The notes under the pieces: model-generated | The model's input: only the letters and a program-made list of their open reading frames with translations | What the model was told of the DNA's origin: nothing | Database searches by the model: none | Shown: positions 12,994-25,800 of the stretch, one piece after another | Position numbering within the stretch: position 1 is the first letter of the stretch | Layout: each line of letters begins with the position of its first letter | Translations under genes and position numbers: made by a program | NCBI GenBank assembly: GCA_020744425.1 | Contig: JAGMUV010000009.1 | Span: forward strand, 1,364,001 to 1,428,000 | DNA: 64,000 nt | From: Dactylonectria macrodidyma | Lineage: Eukaryota > Ascomycota > Sordariomycetes > Hypocreales > Nectriaceae | Direction: 5' to 3'

Positions 12994-14582
12994 CTAGTAG
13001 GCTGCGACAGGCCGACGCCCAAATCGCAGGGGGCCGCTGCCTTTCGAATGCTCCTCAGAGTGACGTCGATGAAAGAGGTTCGAAACAAGGCTACGCGGAG
13101 TAGAGTCGCCGAAGTCGCCGGTGCGAGTGCGAATGGCGCGATGAGAAGGCTTCTTTGCCTGCCATCGTTCCTTGATGCTATCGTCGACGAGAGCGATAAG
13201 TCCTGTGCCGACGATGACACTAGTAGACAGTTAGTACGCGGATATCAGAAAATTAGCCACGTTGTGAGAAAAACTTACTCTGCCACGTCAGTGAGAGCGT
13301 CAATGACCATGTTGTCACTGATCCACATGTAGCAAGGTGTGACCCAGGCGCCAGCAATTTCATCATCGAGCACCTGATTGGGGCTGCGCATCTCGGGGAC
13401 GATGTGAGCGATAGGAGCTCCGTGGTTGTCACGGACAAGATGGTAGGATACCACATTGAGGTTCTTGTCAATGACACGCTTCCAGGCGTACTTGTGACCC
13501 CACCACTCGAACTCGTATCGCTTGTTCGCTCGGCCTCCGCGCCGAGCTACATCTAGGCGCGCGTAATTGCTGAACTCAAGCTTGATTCGGTTGGTAGGTA
13601 CCAAGCGCGGTTTGGCCTTGGGGGTGCGCGACTGTGTTTGCTGGGACGAAACAGACTGATGAGAGTCAGACCAAATAGAAGCTCCGTCGGAGGTGGTAGA
13701 GCTGTTGCTGTCCGCGTGGGCCTTGAAGAAGGAGGCGCCAGAGGACGAGCGGTGAAACGGCGTGGTGATTGTTTGGAGCGCCGAGCTCATCGAGCGACGC
13801 AGAGCAGGACGAGCAGCTGCGATTGGGCCAGCTGGTGCTGGAGCGTAGGCGCGCTTCGCGTTACAGACCTCTCGTCCAGAGTCACGACAGTAGCGGCGTA
13901 GCGAGAACTCCCGGCGAGCCAAGTCGTGCATTCGCAGGTGGAAGAGCTGGATGGCAAGGGGTCGGCGTCCAGGACCGACGGGCACGAGCGTGTCGACGCG
14001 CAGGTTCATGTTGCCATCGGGAGTAAGGTCGTCATGGCGAACGGCAAGGCGGTCGAGAGAAGGGAAGAGGCGGGCAAAGTCCTGGGGAGTAGATGGCCTG
14101 GCGGGGGGGTCGTTGGAGCCTCCTCGATAGGGAGGCAGGATTGGGGGGATGTGGAGTGATGCCGGGTCAGAGAGGATGTAGTCCTTCTCTGCCTCTTCTT
14201 CGTCTTCGGACTCGTCGTCGTCGTCGTCATCTCCGCTCTCTGAATCCTCTTCCTCATCGTCTTCGCCGCCACCTACGGGTAGATCACGACGTAGGGGCTC
14301 CATCTCGGACATGACAGAGTCGAGGGTAGCAATTGAGGATGATGAGGCGTCGAAGAGGGTTTCTGCCATGGCAGGCGCCTTCCCTGTCGTTGACGGCTTC
14401 TGGCCAAGAAGAATCGAGAGGCCCTTGTTGTGCGAGGTAGATGTTGAGTGGAAGGATGTGGGTGCGGTCGATTGGGAGACATCAGAGAAGTAGGAGTCTC
14501 GAAGCGAGTCGGACTCGGATGGGGCGGGAGAGGTGGTGATGACAACCTTTCGGTTCCGCCTAGGCGATGAGCCAGACGACAT
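12994..14582 (-). CDS. conserved fungal protein of unknown function, acidic stretch
   Basis: Two exons on the minus strand, 14582-13279 and 13219-12994, joined in phase 2 across a 59-bp intron with donor GTAAGT, a TACTAACTG branch-like site and acceptor CTACTAG; 509 residues. I do not recognise a named family. Residues about 1-100 are Ser/Thr/Pro-rich, about 104-134 almost entirely Asp/Glu/Ser (a likely disordered acidic stretch), and about 150-250 contain PSTPQDFARLFPSLDRLAVR and RRPLAIQLFHLRMHDLARRE. The best-folded looking part is about 340-450: NRIKLEFSNYARLD, KRYEFEWWGHKYAWKR, SYHLVRDN and IAHIVPE, an alternating strand-like pattern that recalls a tubby/LURP-type beta barrel, but this is only an impression. 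The C-terminus (KPSHRAIRTRTGDFGDSTPR) is basic. Without the second exon the frame would stop early, so the intron matters. Confidence 0.82.
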
Positions 14583-17500
14583 TGTAGAAATCTGCGTTAT
14601 CCAGTTGTGCTGGGTTTGGTGTTGGTGTTAGAGTTGGTGTTGCTCGGTTCGCGCCTTCAGGTGCAGCTGTGAGAAGCAGTGAAGTTGTTCGGTTGAGTTG
14701 GTGTTATAGTTGAGTCGCGGAGGTCAAGTTGTTGAGTGTAGTTGATGTGTTGGTAATATGATGTAGGATAGAGTTAGGTTAGACCAGATCGGATCGAGTA
14801 AGAATCACATCTATGAGATGGCCGGGATTGTGAAAGAGGGAGGCTGTTGATATATATCGGCTGGAAGCCATGCATCAGTCAGTTGATCAGTCGGTGCCTT
14901 GGATTTCGCAGTGGGATATTTGGCGGGCAGCAGTGGGGGGGCTGTGAGGGGCTTATACGGAGCCTGGCCTTGTAGGCAATGGGTGGAGCGTGTTGAGCCA
15001 GCTTTTTCGGAGGCCAGCCAAGTTTGCAGGTCAAGGTACCAGGCTCGGAGCAGCAAGAGTCATCTACGTACCATCCCTAGGCTCTAAGGTAGGTACTTCG
15101 TAGGCACCTGGGGGGAACGGACCTACTGGGATGGAAAGACACCCGAACGGTGACTTTTCGCAGCCGGACGAGGGACCGACCACCTGTCAACTGGCGCCAC
15201 GGCGGGGAGAAGTGGAAGAAGCGCCTCACCCCGAGGCCGGCAAAACGAAAGCGACAGACAGTCCACAGATACAGGGCCACACCCCCCGGGCCACCCGCGC
15301 GCCAGGGGCTGATTACAGGGGTCCTCGTTGGCTACAGGTGGCCAGGGCGAGCGCATGGGTGAGGGCGAGCAGGAGTCAGGACCTAACCCCCCTTGAAAAG
15401 CCACCCGAAAGCCTGATCAACTACCGCTAGCCTCGAGGTGGGTAGACATTACATAGTACACAGCGACATCCCGAATGGTACTTGAGGTACCTCTCAAGCC
15501 TCGTAATAAGTGGGATACCAGGACGCCATTGACGGGAGCCTTTGGGACGGACTGGCGGGTGGCCAAACTCCAAGAGTCCACTTGCCCACCACAGCACACC
15601 GGCCGTCTCAAGCTTCCTGGGGAACCCGTGGCACCCGTGGGGGGGTTGTTGGCAGAACAAGCAATACGGAAGAGATCCCGCACCGGGTCATCGAAACCCA
15701 CTGAAGTCCAGTCAACCAGTGAATGATGGAGCAAGTGTGCGTGTGAGTTGAGAGCGCGACAGTAGACCGTCCAGGGACAGCCCACGGCCAGGGGGGCGAG
15801 AGCAGTTCAGAGCTCCAAGTCACACCACGCGTGGCCTGTTGCGCTGTCCCGTCGGTTTGGGCCACCTGGGGCGATGCTCAATTGCTCGACCATCTCTTAC
15901 TAGGTTCGGAAACAGAAACGACACCATCACCCACGGACGCACTGATCGCCGAGAACCTCGTCCTTTCTCTCGTCGATCCATGAATGGGATGAATTGAAGG
16001 AATCGACCCGGCCGGGCAATTGGTTCGACTGGGGCGAATTAAGTCAAGGTTTTCTAACGAGACTCACCACCACTCCTGTTGATCCATCCATACCTGTAGA
16101 GATCCAGCCCTCCATCAGCCACGGAACGTTGTGTACGTCACTCTGAGGTACTGTGCTACCATACAATTCACAGCACTGCGTCACTACGAAAAGAAAGAAA
16201 AACGCGCACTGCAACAACTCCATTTTCCCGAGCGTCCACAACCGCCTTGTGATGGATAGACTCAGCGCCACGGAACAGCACACGCACCACGGCATCCATT
16301 CCCCCCACGTGTGGGCATCTTTTAGGTGGCGTAGAGGTAGGTACGGAGTAAACGGTGCTGGCAACCGCTCCTTCCAGAAGTAGCTACCGAGCCCAAGAAC
16401 TGAGGTCAGCGTCGATTGGAAGAGGCAGCGGGCCTACCTCCGTGGTCATGAGTGATTTGGCGACAGCTCACTCACGGGTTCCGACTCATCTCAACACCCA
16501 TCCCCCGACGAAATAGGCACGTACGTAATTACCTACCTACGAAGTACTGTGCGTGCGTACGTAGCAAGCCCTCGGCGCCTTTCTGACATTGTGACCTGCT
16601 ACGTACCTACCTATAAGCTAGCGAGCAGCCAAACGAGCTCCCGAAAGGGGGAATGGCCCGACCGTTTGGCAATCGGGGAGCGATCTGTGGTGTTCCGGCT
16701 GGGTCGTGTGGGTTATGTGGATCCGCGTGTCTGCGAGTTTCTGGTTCTCGGGATCCGTGAGGCTGCCAAAGTGGAAAGTGACGAGGCACTGCCAGTCCTC
16801 CCAGATCAGATGGGCTACGTCCCGTCGCTGAGTTGACCATGATTCCATTTCTTCTTCATGAGCGAGTCCAGGCGGAAGAATGGTTGGCGGGCATCACGCC
16901 AATCTCCGCCACACCTTCCCATCTTCACCCGGCCGGAACCACCCTTCCCTAGGTGCCGCGGCTGTAGGAAGGTACGCCGGATGATTGTAGGTGTCTGTCA
17001 GCGGTGCCTGCCGTCCGCTGGCTCCAGGCGTCAGCACCTAATGGAAGGTCGATAGGTAGGTACCGCGTCGTGACTGACTTTTACAATGCATGGGCGTCAA
17101 TGAGGGAGGCTCAGTAGGTGCGACAGCCACCGAATACAAGTAAAATGCTGGACGGAACCTAAGCGCCATCGCAATACCACTGTAGGTAAGCTACCAACCT
17201 TACCTACGTACATATGAGCATAAGGTACCTACTGCCCGTTGATGTTGCAGTGAGGTATGAAGTATGGTAGGAGGTGCGCGCGCCCTCTGCACCTTCTTCC
17301 TCACCCCGAGTCCATCCGGCTTAACTCCTTGGAGTCCTGGCTCTCTCAACCCGAGCTAGTGCTGCCACCACCACTTCCTGGTAGGTTGGAGCGATGCCGC
17401 ACAAATGCAGTTGGTGGGTGTCTTCTTCACTCCATCAGAGCTCTCTCCCCGCCAGTAGCCTGCCCTGCCTACCTGCAAAGCCTCTGTATTGCTACCTGTG

Positions 17501-20214
17501 CAGATTCTTCTCTCCAACTCTCAAGGGTGGCCTTGCCATGCTCACCACCCACTTCTCTACATGAGCCAACCAACAAGCCAACCAAACAGCGACTCTCCTA
17601 GCTGACCAAGTCTAGATCCAACGCCTACCTAGGCACTCCTTGTCTGCATTTTGAGATACCTACCTACAGTACCGGCACATGGCCACAGCGGCACGCCCGG
17701 ACCTGCTCTCCGTAAACGCACGACCGATTGGATCCCAGTATCAAATCTACTTTGTATGGCTGCGTTTCTGGCTGCCCCGGAGCTTACACAGAGCATTCTG
17801 GTCAATCCTTGCGGCGCCGAAAGCCTCCATCCGTCTCCCAGGCCACAGCGTGGCTCATCGGCGTAGGTACGAATCCCCAGGTCTCAGCCTCTTAGACCAC
17901 CGTTGTACGCCTGTCTCAACCACCAACGCCACGTTCGTGCCTTGGCAACAATTGCTTCACGGGCCGCTTCGCCTCACCAACCCAGTATCGGACCCAACTG
18001 TGCCTTAACAGCATCGTCCCTGGCCTCGGTTCTCAAGCTCCGCCTACACGTGGGACGTGCGTGCTTCTATTTAGGGAACCATTAAAACTCGCCAACTAGC
18101 ATAGCCTGAATTGCACATCAATGCCCAGGCTGCCGGCACAAACACTGGCAGAGTCAAAACTATTCACAAGGCATTGATTGACTCACATCTTGGCCTCTGA
18201 AATCAATTGGCTACTCTAGACAGGTGGTTATCCTTGGCAAGAGAGCCTGGTACGTGTCAGTAAAACTCTGTCAACACTGCCGGGATCGATCACTTCGGAA
18301 ATAGAGCTACCAACGCCAAAGACGTGAGGCCCGACATCGATTTGAAGTTCTCTGTCCAGCTCTCTCTCGATCCCACCCCCCAACTCACCTAAGCTGCATT
18401 CTCATTCGTCTGCTAGCTCTTTTCCTCTTCTCTCTTCATCGGCGATCCGCTTCTCCCCGGAAATCGTGCCCCAGGCCAGCCGGCGCATCGGTGGCGTTGA
18501 TGGACTGCACTACCTACTGTACGGTACGGCTCACTCAAACCCGTTCACATGCATCATGCACCCTACCTAGTTACGTAGGCAGAGGTACTATGTAGCTGTG
18601 TTCGGGATCCTGAAGCATCATTGGGTCTTCCTGCAACATGTCTTGAGTTACGGTCGCTTCCAGGCAATATGGCATCCAAACAAGCACACAACACCTGCAC
18701 CAAGTGTTGCATCCTGCATCGGACACAACTTTTCACGGCGACCACAAGACGCTGACCGTGTACTTACGCCACGTACATCTAGCCGAAACCAGACATCGAA
18801 GCACCCTTCTTGTTGCAGCCCGTGACGAATGTGTCCGACTCTCATTCGCCCCTACCCCAGGCTTTTCGGCCCTCCTCCAGATTCCGGCTGGCCCGGCATA
18901 GCCAATAGTCAACAGTCTAGATTCTTCGTCTGCCATCACTGCGTCTTTTTCTTCCAGAACGTGTCCCTAGCCTCTCCGTTTGGGGGACGAGGGGAGCTCC
19001 GGGGAAGCAATCGCAGGGTTGTCAAGAGTCTCCATCCCGGTCAACTGATTTTCCCTCTTAGCAAGAGCTCGCTTCGACAATTTGTACCTGCGACAGGTTG
19101 CCATATGGCAGCGACGAGATGGTCCAGGGAGTTCTCGAGAAGTACACGGTCAGGTTGGCGATTCATTCTCTCGCATTGCGGATCGGTGCCTGACTATCAC
19201 CCAAACCTCCAACATGAGGCCGGTCTTAGACTACGATGTTGCATCTCTCGTCTCCCCACGTGCCGCTTACTGCTGCATTCTCGTGTTACCACCAACTGAT
19301 GACATCCACCAACTGGGCAAGGCTCGATCTGGAGGCGACCCAATTGTCTCACCTTGGTCTCCAGTTCGTCGTCGAACTCGATTCTCACGTCTTGTGGCGT
19401 AAGTAACCCTTTCTCCTCTGGCGACCTTGCGCGTCCTTGGCTGCACCTACCCGAGACCCAACGCTAGTTCTTGATGCGATGCAGTGCGGCTGCTGCTGTG
19501 CCAGAAAGACACTTGGGGGGGAGTCTATGGCATCATTACGCCGCGCCGCAAAGGCTTCGTTAGTCTCATGACCATGGCCTGCCATTCACCTTGGACCTTG
19601 GAGAAGCACACTGCCATTCGCGGCAACCTTGGGCGGCTCAATGTCAGGCCTCACAACTCAATGACGTTGACAACACAACAGGCTAGTGGACTTCTACGGC
19701 AATAAAGACGATGACATCCAGCTCCAAGCAATAGCCACCGCCTCACTTTGTGCCGTCTTGGCTTGCATGCCGTACCCCGTATTGCGACCTAAGGTTGATG
19801 CAGGCGCACCTCCGCCAACGGGTCGCATAGACGGACGGCCGTCTACGATGGCCACGAAGTGTACGGGGGATGAGAAAGCCTAAGGCTAACCCCAAGGGCC
19901 AAGACGCTCTTTGAGGACAAGCAATGGATCAATAGTCGTCGACCTTGGATGGGCAGTGGCTGACAAGTCACAGCTGGTCTCTTGGTGCTTTTTCCCACTT
20001 GCCCCCACGCTCTCGGTGCCTAACTGAGTTGAATACCTGCCTACCCCCCCCCCCCCCCCCCTTCGATGAGAAATAAATGCTCCACGAGTCGACGATATCA
20101 AATGTGGACCAAAGCGGGATTCCCTATTGTCATTTGTTTGCCTCCCACCGCGGCTACGTGGGTCCGCGATTATCTAAAGGTCAAGCAATACAGTGATACA
20201 GTGCTGTACCTACC
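14583..20214. other. gene-poor region rich in GTAGGTA/TACCTAC motifs
   Basis: No gene could be supported in 5.6 kb on either strand. The first few hundred bases should be the promoter and leader of the upstream minus-strand gene. From about 15080 to 18600 the heptamer GTAGGTA or its complement recurs many times, often in doublets (for example near 15090, 16520, 16610, 17055, 17180-17235, 17660, 18510 and 18570). An 18-nt C tract lies at 20044-20061. The longest open frames have skewed composition and no recognisable domain. Confidence 0.55.
20044..20061. repeat. (C)18 homopolymer
   Basis: Eighteen consecutive C on the plus strand, 155 bp left of the Tc1-type transposon. No function can be assigned. 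Confidence 0.93.
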
Positions 20215-20216
20215 TA

Positions 20217-20248
20217 CAGTGGGCCTCAGAAAGAGTCAACACTTCCGG
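20217..20248 (+). repeat. left terminal inverted repeat
   Basis: About 32 bp starting CAGTGGGCCTCAGAAAGAG and ending TTCCGG. It pairs with the right repeat at roughly 24 positions, allowing a two-base gap. Confidence 0.9.
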
Positions 20249-20385
20249 AGTCAACCCGGTGTCACTGTACCTGCACCACATGAAGGCTTCATTTTCAAAT
20301 AATTCTAGCAAAATCAAATAAATGTTAATTAAATATTTATGTATACCAATCTGTAGAATTTTGAATGGAGTTTCCAACGGCATCT

Positions 20386-21488
20386 TCAATATTTCGTATA
20401 CCAGCCACGTGCGCGGATAACGGCCTCCATTCTGTGCTTCATTGAATGGATCAGGTTCTGCAGCACCTCCGGCTCGATTTCTTCCCACAGCTCGATCGCG
20501 GCTTCAATGAGCCGCTGCTTTGCTTCCTCGGTCTTTGGCATGTACGAGAGCTCAGGGTATCGCTCACATATCCTTGTTTTGAGGATGGCCCATAGGTTTT
20601 CTATGGGGTTGAGATCCGGGCTGTAGGGGGGCCAGTCGATGACCTCCGCCCGTCTGTTCTCGCACCATTCTAGCAGCCAGCTCATCATTAATCGCGATCG
20701 AAAAAGGGGTGAATTATCGTGCTGGAACCGGCTGTTCCTGGTGACAATGCGAGGAAGGTATTGCTGCAGGCATTCGAGCAGAACTCGCGCTGTGACGCCG
20801 CCACGGTCCGAGTTCTCATCGCCATAAAGAGGGATCATTGGAAGCCGCCTGAGGAAGCTGAAGGCACTGAAAAACATCTGCGAATGCCTCGTTGGAGTCA
20901 CACGGGTCTGGACGTTCTTTCTGAATAGTCTCTCATGCTAGGAGCTGTCAGGGCGGTCACAATCGCAGTAAGAAAACTGACCGGCTTGCAGAAGCACCAA
21001 GTGCGTCTCTGGCCCTCGCCTCGGGCCACGATAACTTCATCTGAGAAGGTCCAAGACTCCCAGAATTCGGGAGACATATGCATATATCTCCTCGCAAACC
21101 GTAGCCGCCTTGTGGCCGTTGCATCGCTCAGGAAGGGCCGGATAAGTGACTTATAGTGCATGATGCCTTCCTTCTTCAGGAAGCTTAGAATAGTCCCCCT
21201 AGAACAGGTCAGACCAGCTTCTTCGATCAATTCCTTCACTTGGATATGAGGGTCTTGTGCTATGACCCTCAGTATTCGTCTCTTTTCCCGTTCTCCTAGT
21301 ATACGTGGCCGGCCGGACCTGGGTTGGTCTTGACCACTCTTTTGGTCGCGATACCTTCTTACCACACCATAAATCGCGTGCCGACTAATGCCCTCATCGC
21401 GCGCGATCTGGGTGGCGGACACGCCCGAGTTGTACCTCCAAACAATCCTCGTTCTCGTATGAGGTGAATGATAGTATCGTGACACCAT
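20386..21488 (-). CDS. Tc1/mariner-type DDE transposase with a 44-bp intron
   Basis: Two exons, 21488-20982 and 20937-20386, join in phase 0 to give 352 residues, the normal length for the family. The separating 44 bp begin GTCAGT, contain CTGAC near the end and close with CTCCTAG; read through, they destroy the frame. The N-terminus has a paired-like helix-turn-helix (GVSATQIARDEGISRHAIYG) and a second one ending in the GRPR-type hook (RSGRPRI). Catalytic residues are visible as FSDE, FQHDN and SPDLNPIENLW. The spacing from the second Asp to the Glu is 38 residues rather than the 34 of classical Tc1. By family it excises and inserts the element at TA. The gap could instead be a decayed insertion, but the clean splice signals and phase favour an intron. 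Confidence 0.9.
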
Positions 21489-21566
21489 TCTGACCTAATT
21501 TGGCTGCGCAATGTGTCGTTGAAGTTGAATGTTGATTATGGTGTGGGTAGAGGGAAAGCGGGGTAC

Positions 21567-21600
21567 CCGGAAATGTGTCGACACTTTTCAAGACCCACTG
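21567..21600 (-). repeat. right terminal inverted repeat
   Basis: Read on the minus strand it starts CAGTGGGTCTTGAAAAGTG and ends TTTCCGG, the imperfect partner of the left repeat. TA follows directly. Confidence 0.9.
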
Positions 21601-21602
21601 TA

Positions 21603-22808
21603 GGTATGTATGGTATGATTGCACCAAGCCGCCGGCAGCTAGGAAATACCCTAGCTTCTGAAGCGCCGAGATGGGTGACCTGACTTCGCATGTCCTATCC
21701 TGTCATCCCACCTCCACCTCCGCCTCCAAAGTCACAGTCACGAGATCTCGCTCCGTCTAACGAGCTGGCCGCCGTACCAGATGTGCTACTTTGCCAGACA
21801 CCTCGTGATTTCCTGGCCTCTCATCCACCACCTCCACTTCCTCCTCGTCTCACCCCCTTCACCGCGAGTCCAATCCAACAGGCCACATCCACTCCCCAGT
21901 CTTTGTCTGGTATCTAGTCGTCCCCTCTCCTTCCGTATAATTGGAAAGGTGATGATCTTGACGCCCCTGCCTGGATGTTAAACACCGAGACCGGCTTCAT
22001 GTGCCTCAATGTCGATCACTCGACCGACAACCGATAATTTCTTTTTCCTTCACCGTGGAAGACCGCGTCGATCCTCTAGCGGCTATCAAGAGGGGCTGTT
22101 GTCTGTTAGGCAAATAGCTTCGTGCAACGTCTTCATGTCATGACGCCGTTACCTCAGGGTAGGGGAACTGAAGTTTCATGAGTACATCATGCAAGTAGGT
22201 AGTAGCTGCCCAGCCATGAAAAGTCATTTGACGACTGCGGTGTATAAGAGAGCTGGGTCATTTTTGCGTCTACAAGACACTGCATGGAGACTAGACACCC
22301 TGTAAACTTTCGTCATATATGTAACCATTTACCAATGACCCATGTCATTCAAAGGACATGTTAGCAATGATCAATTGCGTATTCTTGTCGTTTAGTGGTA
22401 TCAAGCGGCAATTTACGAGGCGCGATGAACACTGATTACTAGGAGCTTGTCCATCTTTTCGGTTCTTGTGCCAGAAACGAACGGTAAAGGGTAATTGAGA
22501 ATGGGCACATACCCTTCATCATTGTCTGCGAAATTGGGAAATCGAGTCTCAATTTAGCGTCAACAAGTCCGTGGGATAGAAAACGAGGGTGTTGAGTAGA
22601 AAAAGACATATCGATCAATAACGTAACCTACTGAATCGAACTGCTTGCAACTAAATCCTCTCCGCTCCCATCTTTCTCTCTTCCCTTCCACTTCTCCGCC
22701 TCCTTTCCAGCTCTTCTACCACTCCCATCGCCACGAGATAGGGCCTGCGGGTGGAATACACGTCATTGTCCCCATTGTAGCACCTATAGAACACACTCCC
22801 CAGCACCC
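21603..22808. other. intergenic between transposon and Bbc1-like gene
   Basis: About 1.2 kb with no supported gene. The part next to 22808 should be the 3' untranslated region of the minus-strand SH3 gene. A short pyrimidine-rich run lies at about 21700-21900. Confidence 0.5.
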
Positions 22809-25800
22809 CTACGGCTGGCTGTTCCAACCAACCCAGCTCCGTGGCATGACGCGCCAGATCTTGACCTCGCCGCTGCGTAGGTCGTCGAGCTTGAAGCTCT
22901 CGACCTTGACCTTTTTGCTCTCGCGGCCCTGTTCCCACGCGCGCACCTTCTTCTTCGTGCCGTCCCACTCGGACACAATAGCAACGTGATCCGGTTTGCC
23001 GACTTCAACGGAGTATTTGGCGTGCATGGGACCGTGCTTGCCCTGGAAGCGGGCGTTTCGGATAGTTATGATATCGCCTGGTCGAATCATGTCATTCTGT
23101 TGCGTTGAGGCGTTTGCCATATTGGAGTAAACTAGGGCACCGTAGGCTCTGGTGCCAATAGGTGCAAGGGCATCCTTGAAAGGGCGAAGGAGCTCGAAGA
23201 TGAGGCCCTGTGGCGTACCGTCACCGACGATAGTCTCCTTCTTGGCTATCACAGCGTCCGAGATTAGGCGGCCGAACCGTTCATAAAATTCCTCCATTTG
23301 GTCCTGGCGTAGGGGTCGCGGCGGCGGTTCGTGGCGCTGCTCGAGCTCGACATCAGAGGGATCGTACGGATCGTAGCGAACTGTGAGGAACGTCTGCGAG
23401 TAGTCCTGGTACAGGACAAATAGCTCGCGAGTCACGGTCGTCTTCTGTCCACCGTTGGTTGAAGTTGACTCCTCGCTCTCAAAGAAGATGTCTTTGCGAC
23501 CTTGGAGGACAGGGGGTACCTGATTCGCTTGCTTCCACCAGCCACTCTGTACAGCTAGGTCGATGTCATTGGCAATGAAACCCGACTCCATCGAGGGCCG
23601 GTGCATATCCACCGATCGCCGACCTGCCCTCGACACATCTAATGACTGCCGACCACGTCCGGCAGTAGATGGTGGAGGCGCTCTCCGGTCAATAGAAGAA
23701 GAAGCCTGTGATGGTGATCCTGGGAAGAATGCTTCCTCCTCAATCTTGGGGGTTCTAAGAGAGAAGGATCCAGGGGTAACCGCAGAGTAATTATAGGGGT
23801 CGTAGTCTTCATCCTGCTGAGGGGATGCTATGTTTGTAGGAGGGGGAGGAGGGGGAGCTACGCGTGGCACATCAACCGACCGTCTGGTGTCTGAAGGAGG
23901 AGGCTGAGTGGGAACTGGTGGTGGAACTGGTGGTGGAACTGGTGGTGGAACCGCTCTCGGAGCCGCTGACGTCGGGATTGGAGGTGGTAAAGCAGGAGGA
24001 GCATCTATCGTCGTGGACTTCAACGAGCTTTCCTCAAGACTCGAGTCCCGGGCATGGGCTTTCAAAGCATCCTTGTGGGGGGCTGAGGAGGCAATGTCGG
24101 TGTCGTAGTCACCCTCGTACTCGGTGACTTCCTCATCCTCCTCCTCACCCGCCTGAGATGGCCTTGACGGAGTTGGCGTTTGGTCCGCAGTGGACTGTCG
24201 GCGGAGTCCTCCCGGCGGGGGTGGGGGAGGAGGTCGGCTTTGCGCTGGAGGAGGAACTGGCGCAAATCCAGGGATTGGAGGTGGTGGGCGGCTGTTGCGC
24301 TTGTTGGCAGTGGTTGTCGGAGACGCCGGACTGAACTCATCGGCATCGGCGGACACGGAGGGAGATCGTACGGGTAAGCTTGGAGGTTGTACAGGAGGTG
24401 GAGGCATAGGAGGAGATCTCGGGACTGCAGAGGACTGCTCAATTGTGCTCTCGTCATTTCGTTCTCGGTTGGAGAGCTCGTCATCGGACTCGGATCCCTC
24501 CGTCTGAGATTTCAGATCGGCAGGAGGAGGAGGTGGTGGTGGCCGGGCTAATACAAGGTGTCAGTCACTGATATCAAGATGTTGTGCTTTGAACCTACCC
24601 TCAGATGGCACAGGAGGTGGCACTGGTCGACCACCTGGGATCGGAGGAGCCGCGGGTTCTCGGGAGGGAACTATGACAAGTGTTAGAAAGCTCACACTAT
24701 CTCCAAACGCAGCGATACATACTTGCTGGGGCACTCATAGGCGCGGGGGTGGTCGCTTCATCCTCTTCCTCGTCTTGCTCATCCTCGACTGCTCGGGGAG
24801 GGAGGGACGGAATTGGAGGTGGTGGGGATCGAGAAGCTTGCTCAACCTCTTCGCTTGGTCGGGAGATCTCCTCAGACTTTCTTGTACCTCCCAAGCCTGG
24901 AAGTGCCATCATAGTCGGGATAGGCGGAGGGGCGTGGGAAGAGGGAGAGATCTCATCTGCATCAACAGAAGATTGTTCAGGCTTGGGGGCCTTCTTTTTC
25001 TTGGGTGGCGGAGCAGCGGGCATTGGTGCACCAAACATCCCATGGAAACCCATTCCGCCGCTCATCTTGGCCATTCTTGCCCTAAGTTCCTCTTTGCGCC
25101 TGACCTCAGGATCAACGTCATCATCAACCTCTTCTTCTCCCTCATCGTCACTCTCTTGCGTCGGCTGCGGTTCAGCAGCCACGGCAGGTTGTGCGGGGAG
25201 AGTGGGTACTCGGGAAGCGCGTCGAGAGACAGCATCGCTATCGTCACGTTCCGTCAATTCATCGTTGCCTTCGGTCGTATCGCCAGCTCCAGACATATCC
25301 GCCTCGTTGCCATCGTGGACAGGCTCTACCGTGGGTCCCCTGGAAGATTTGCGGCGAGGTGCTGGAGGCATGCGTGGAGGTAGGGGTTCATCGGTAGATG
25401 TCCTTGTTCCTGTCTCTTCGGTGTCTCGGCGTTCCAAGGGAGCGGCGGGTGGCGAAGAGGATTCCTCAGCCTCACCTAGAGCATCGGCATGTCCAATGCT
25501 CTCACGCTTCTTCTGGGGCCGTTTAGGCTTCTCTTTCCTAGAGGCAGTCTCGGCATGTCGATTTGCCTGTTCCATCTGCTGCTTCTGCAACAAAGCAATG
25601 CGCTCCTTGAGGCTAGTAGGCTTCGGCTGATCATTGCTATCGTCGCCTTGGGTTTCTGTTGGTACCAGGCCAGCCCTCTCTGCTTGTCCCTGATTTTCGG
25701 CCTCCCTCTCCCTAATCTCAGGGTCTTCGTCGCGCCTGTAGACCTTGGCAGTCGGAGCCTGTTGAGGAGGAGGAATGAAAGCGTTTCGACTGGGTGGAGG

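Larger units (their letters stand above)
20217..21600 (-). mobile_element. Tc1/mariner-superfamily DNA transposon, complete
   Basis: A 1384-bp element bounded by imperfect terminal inverted repeats that both begin CAGTGGG, and flanked on each side by the dinucleotide TA (20215-20216 and 21601-21602), the target duplication expected for Tc1/mariner elements. Its single gene, on the minus strand, encodes a DDE transposase with no premature stop once one short intron is removed. No strong C-to-T decay typical of repeat-induced point mutation is visible. Other copies would have to be sought elsewhere in the genome. Confidence 0.93.
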
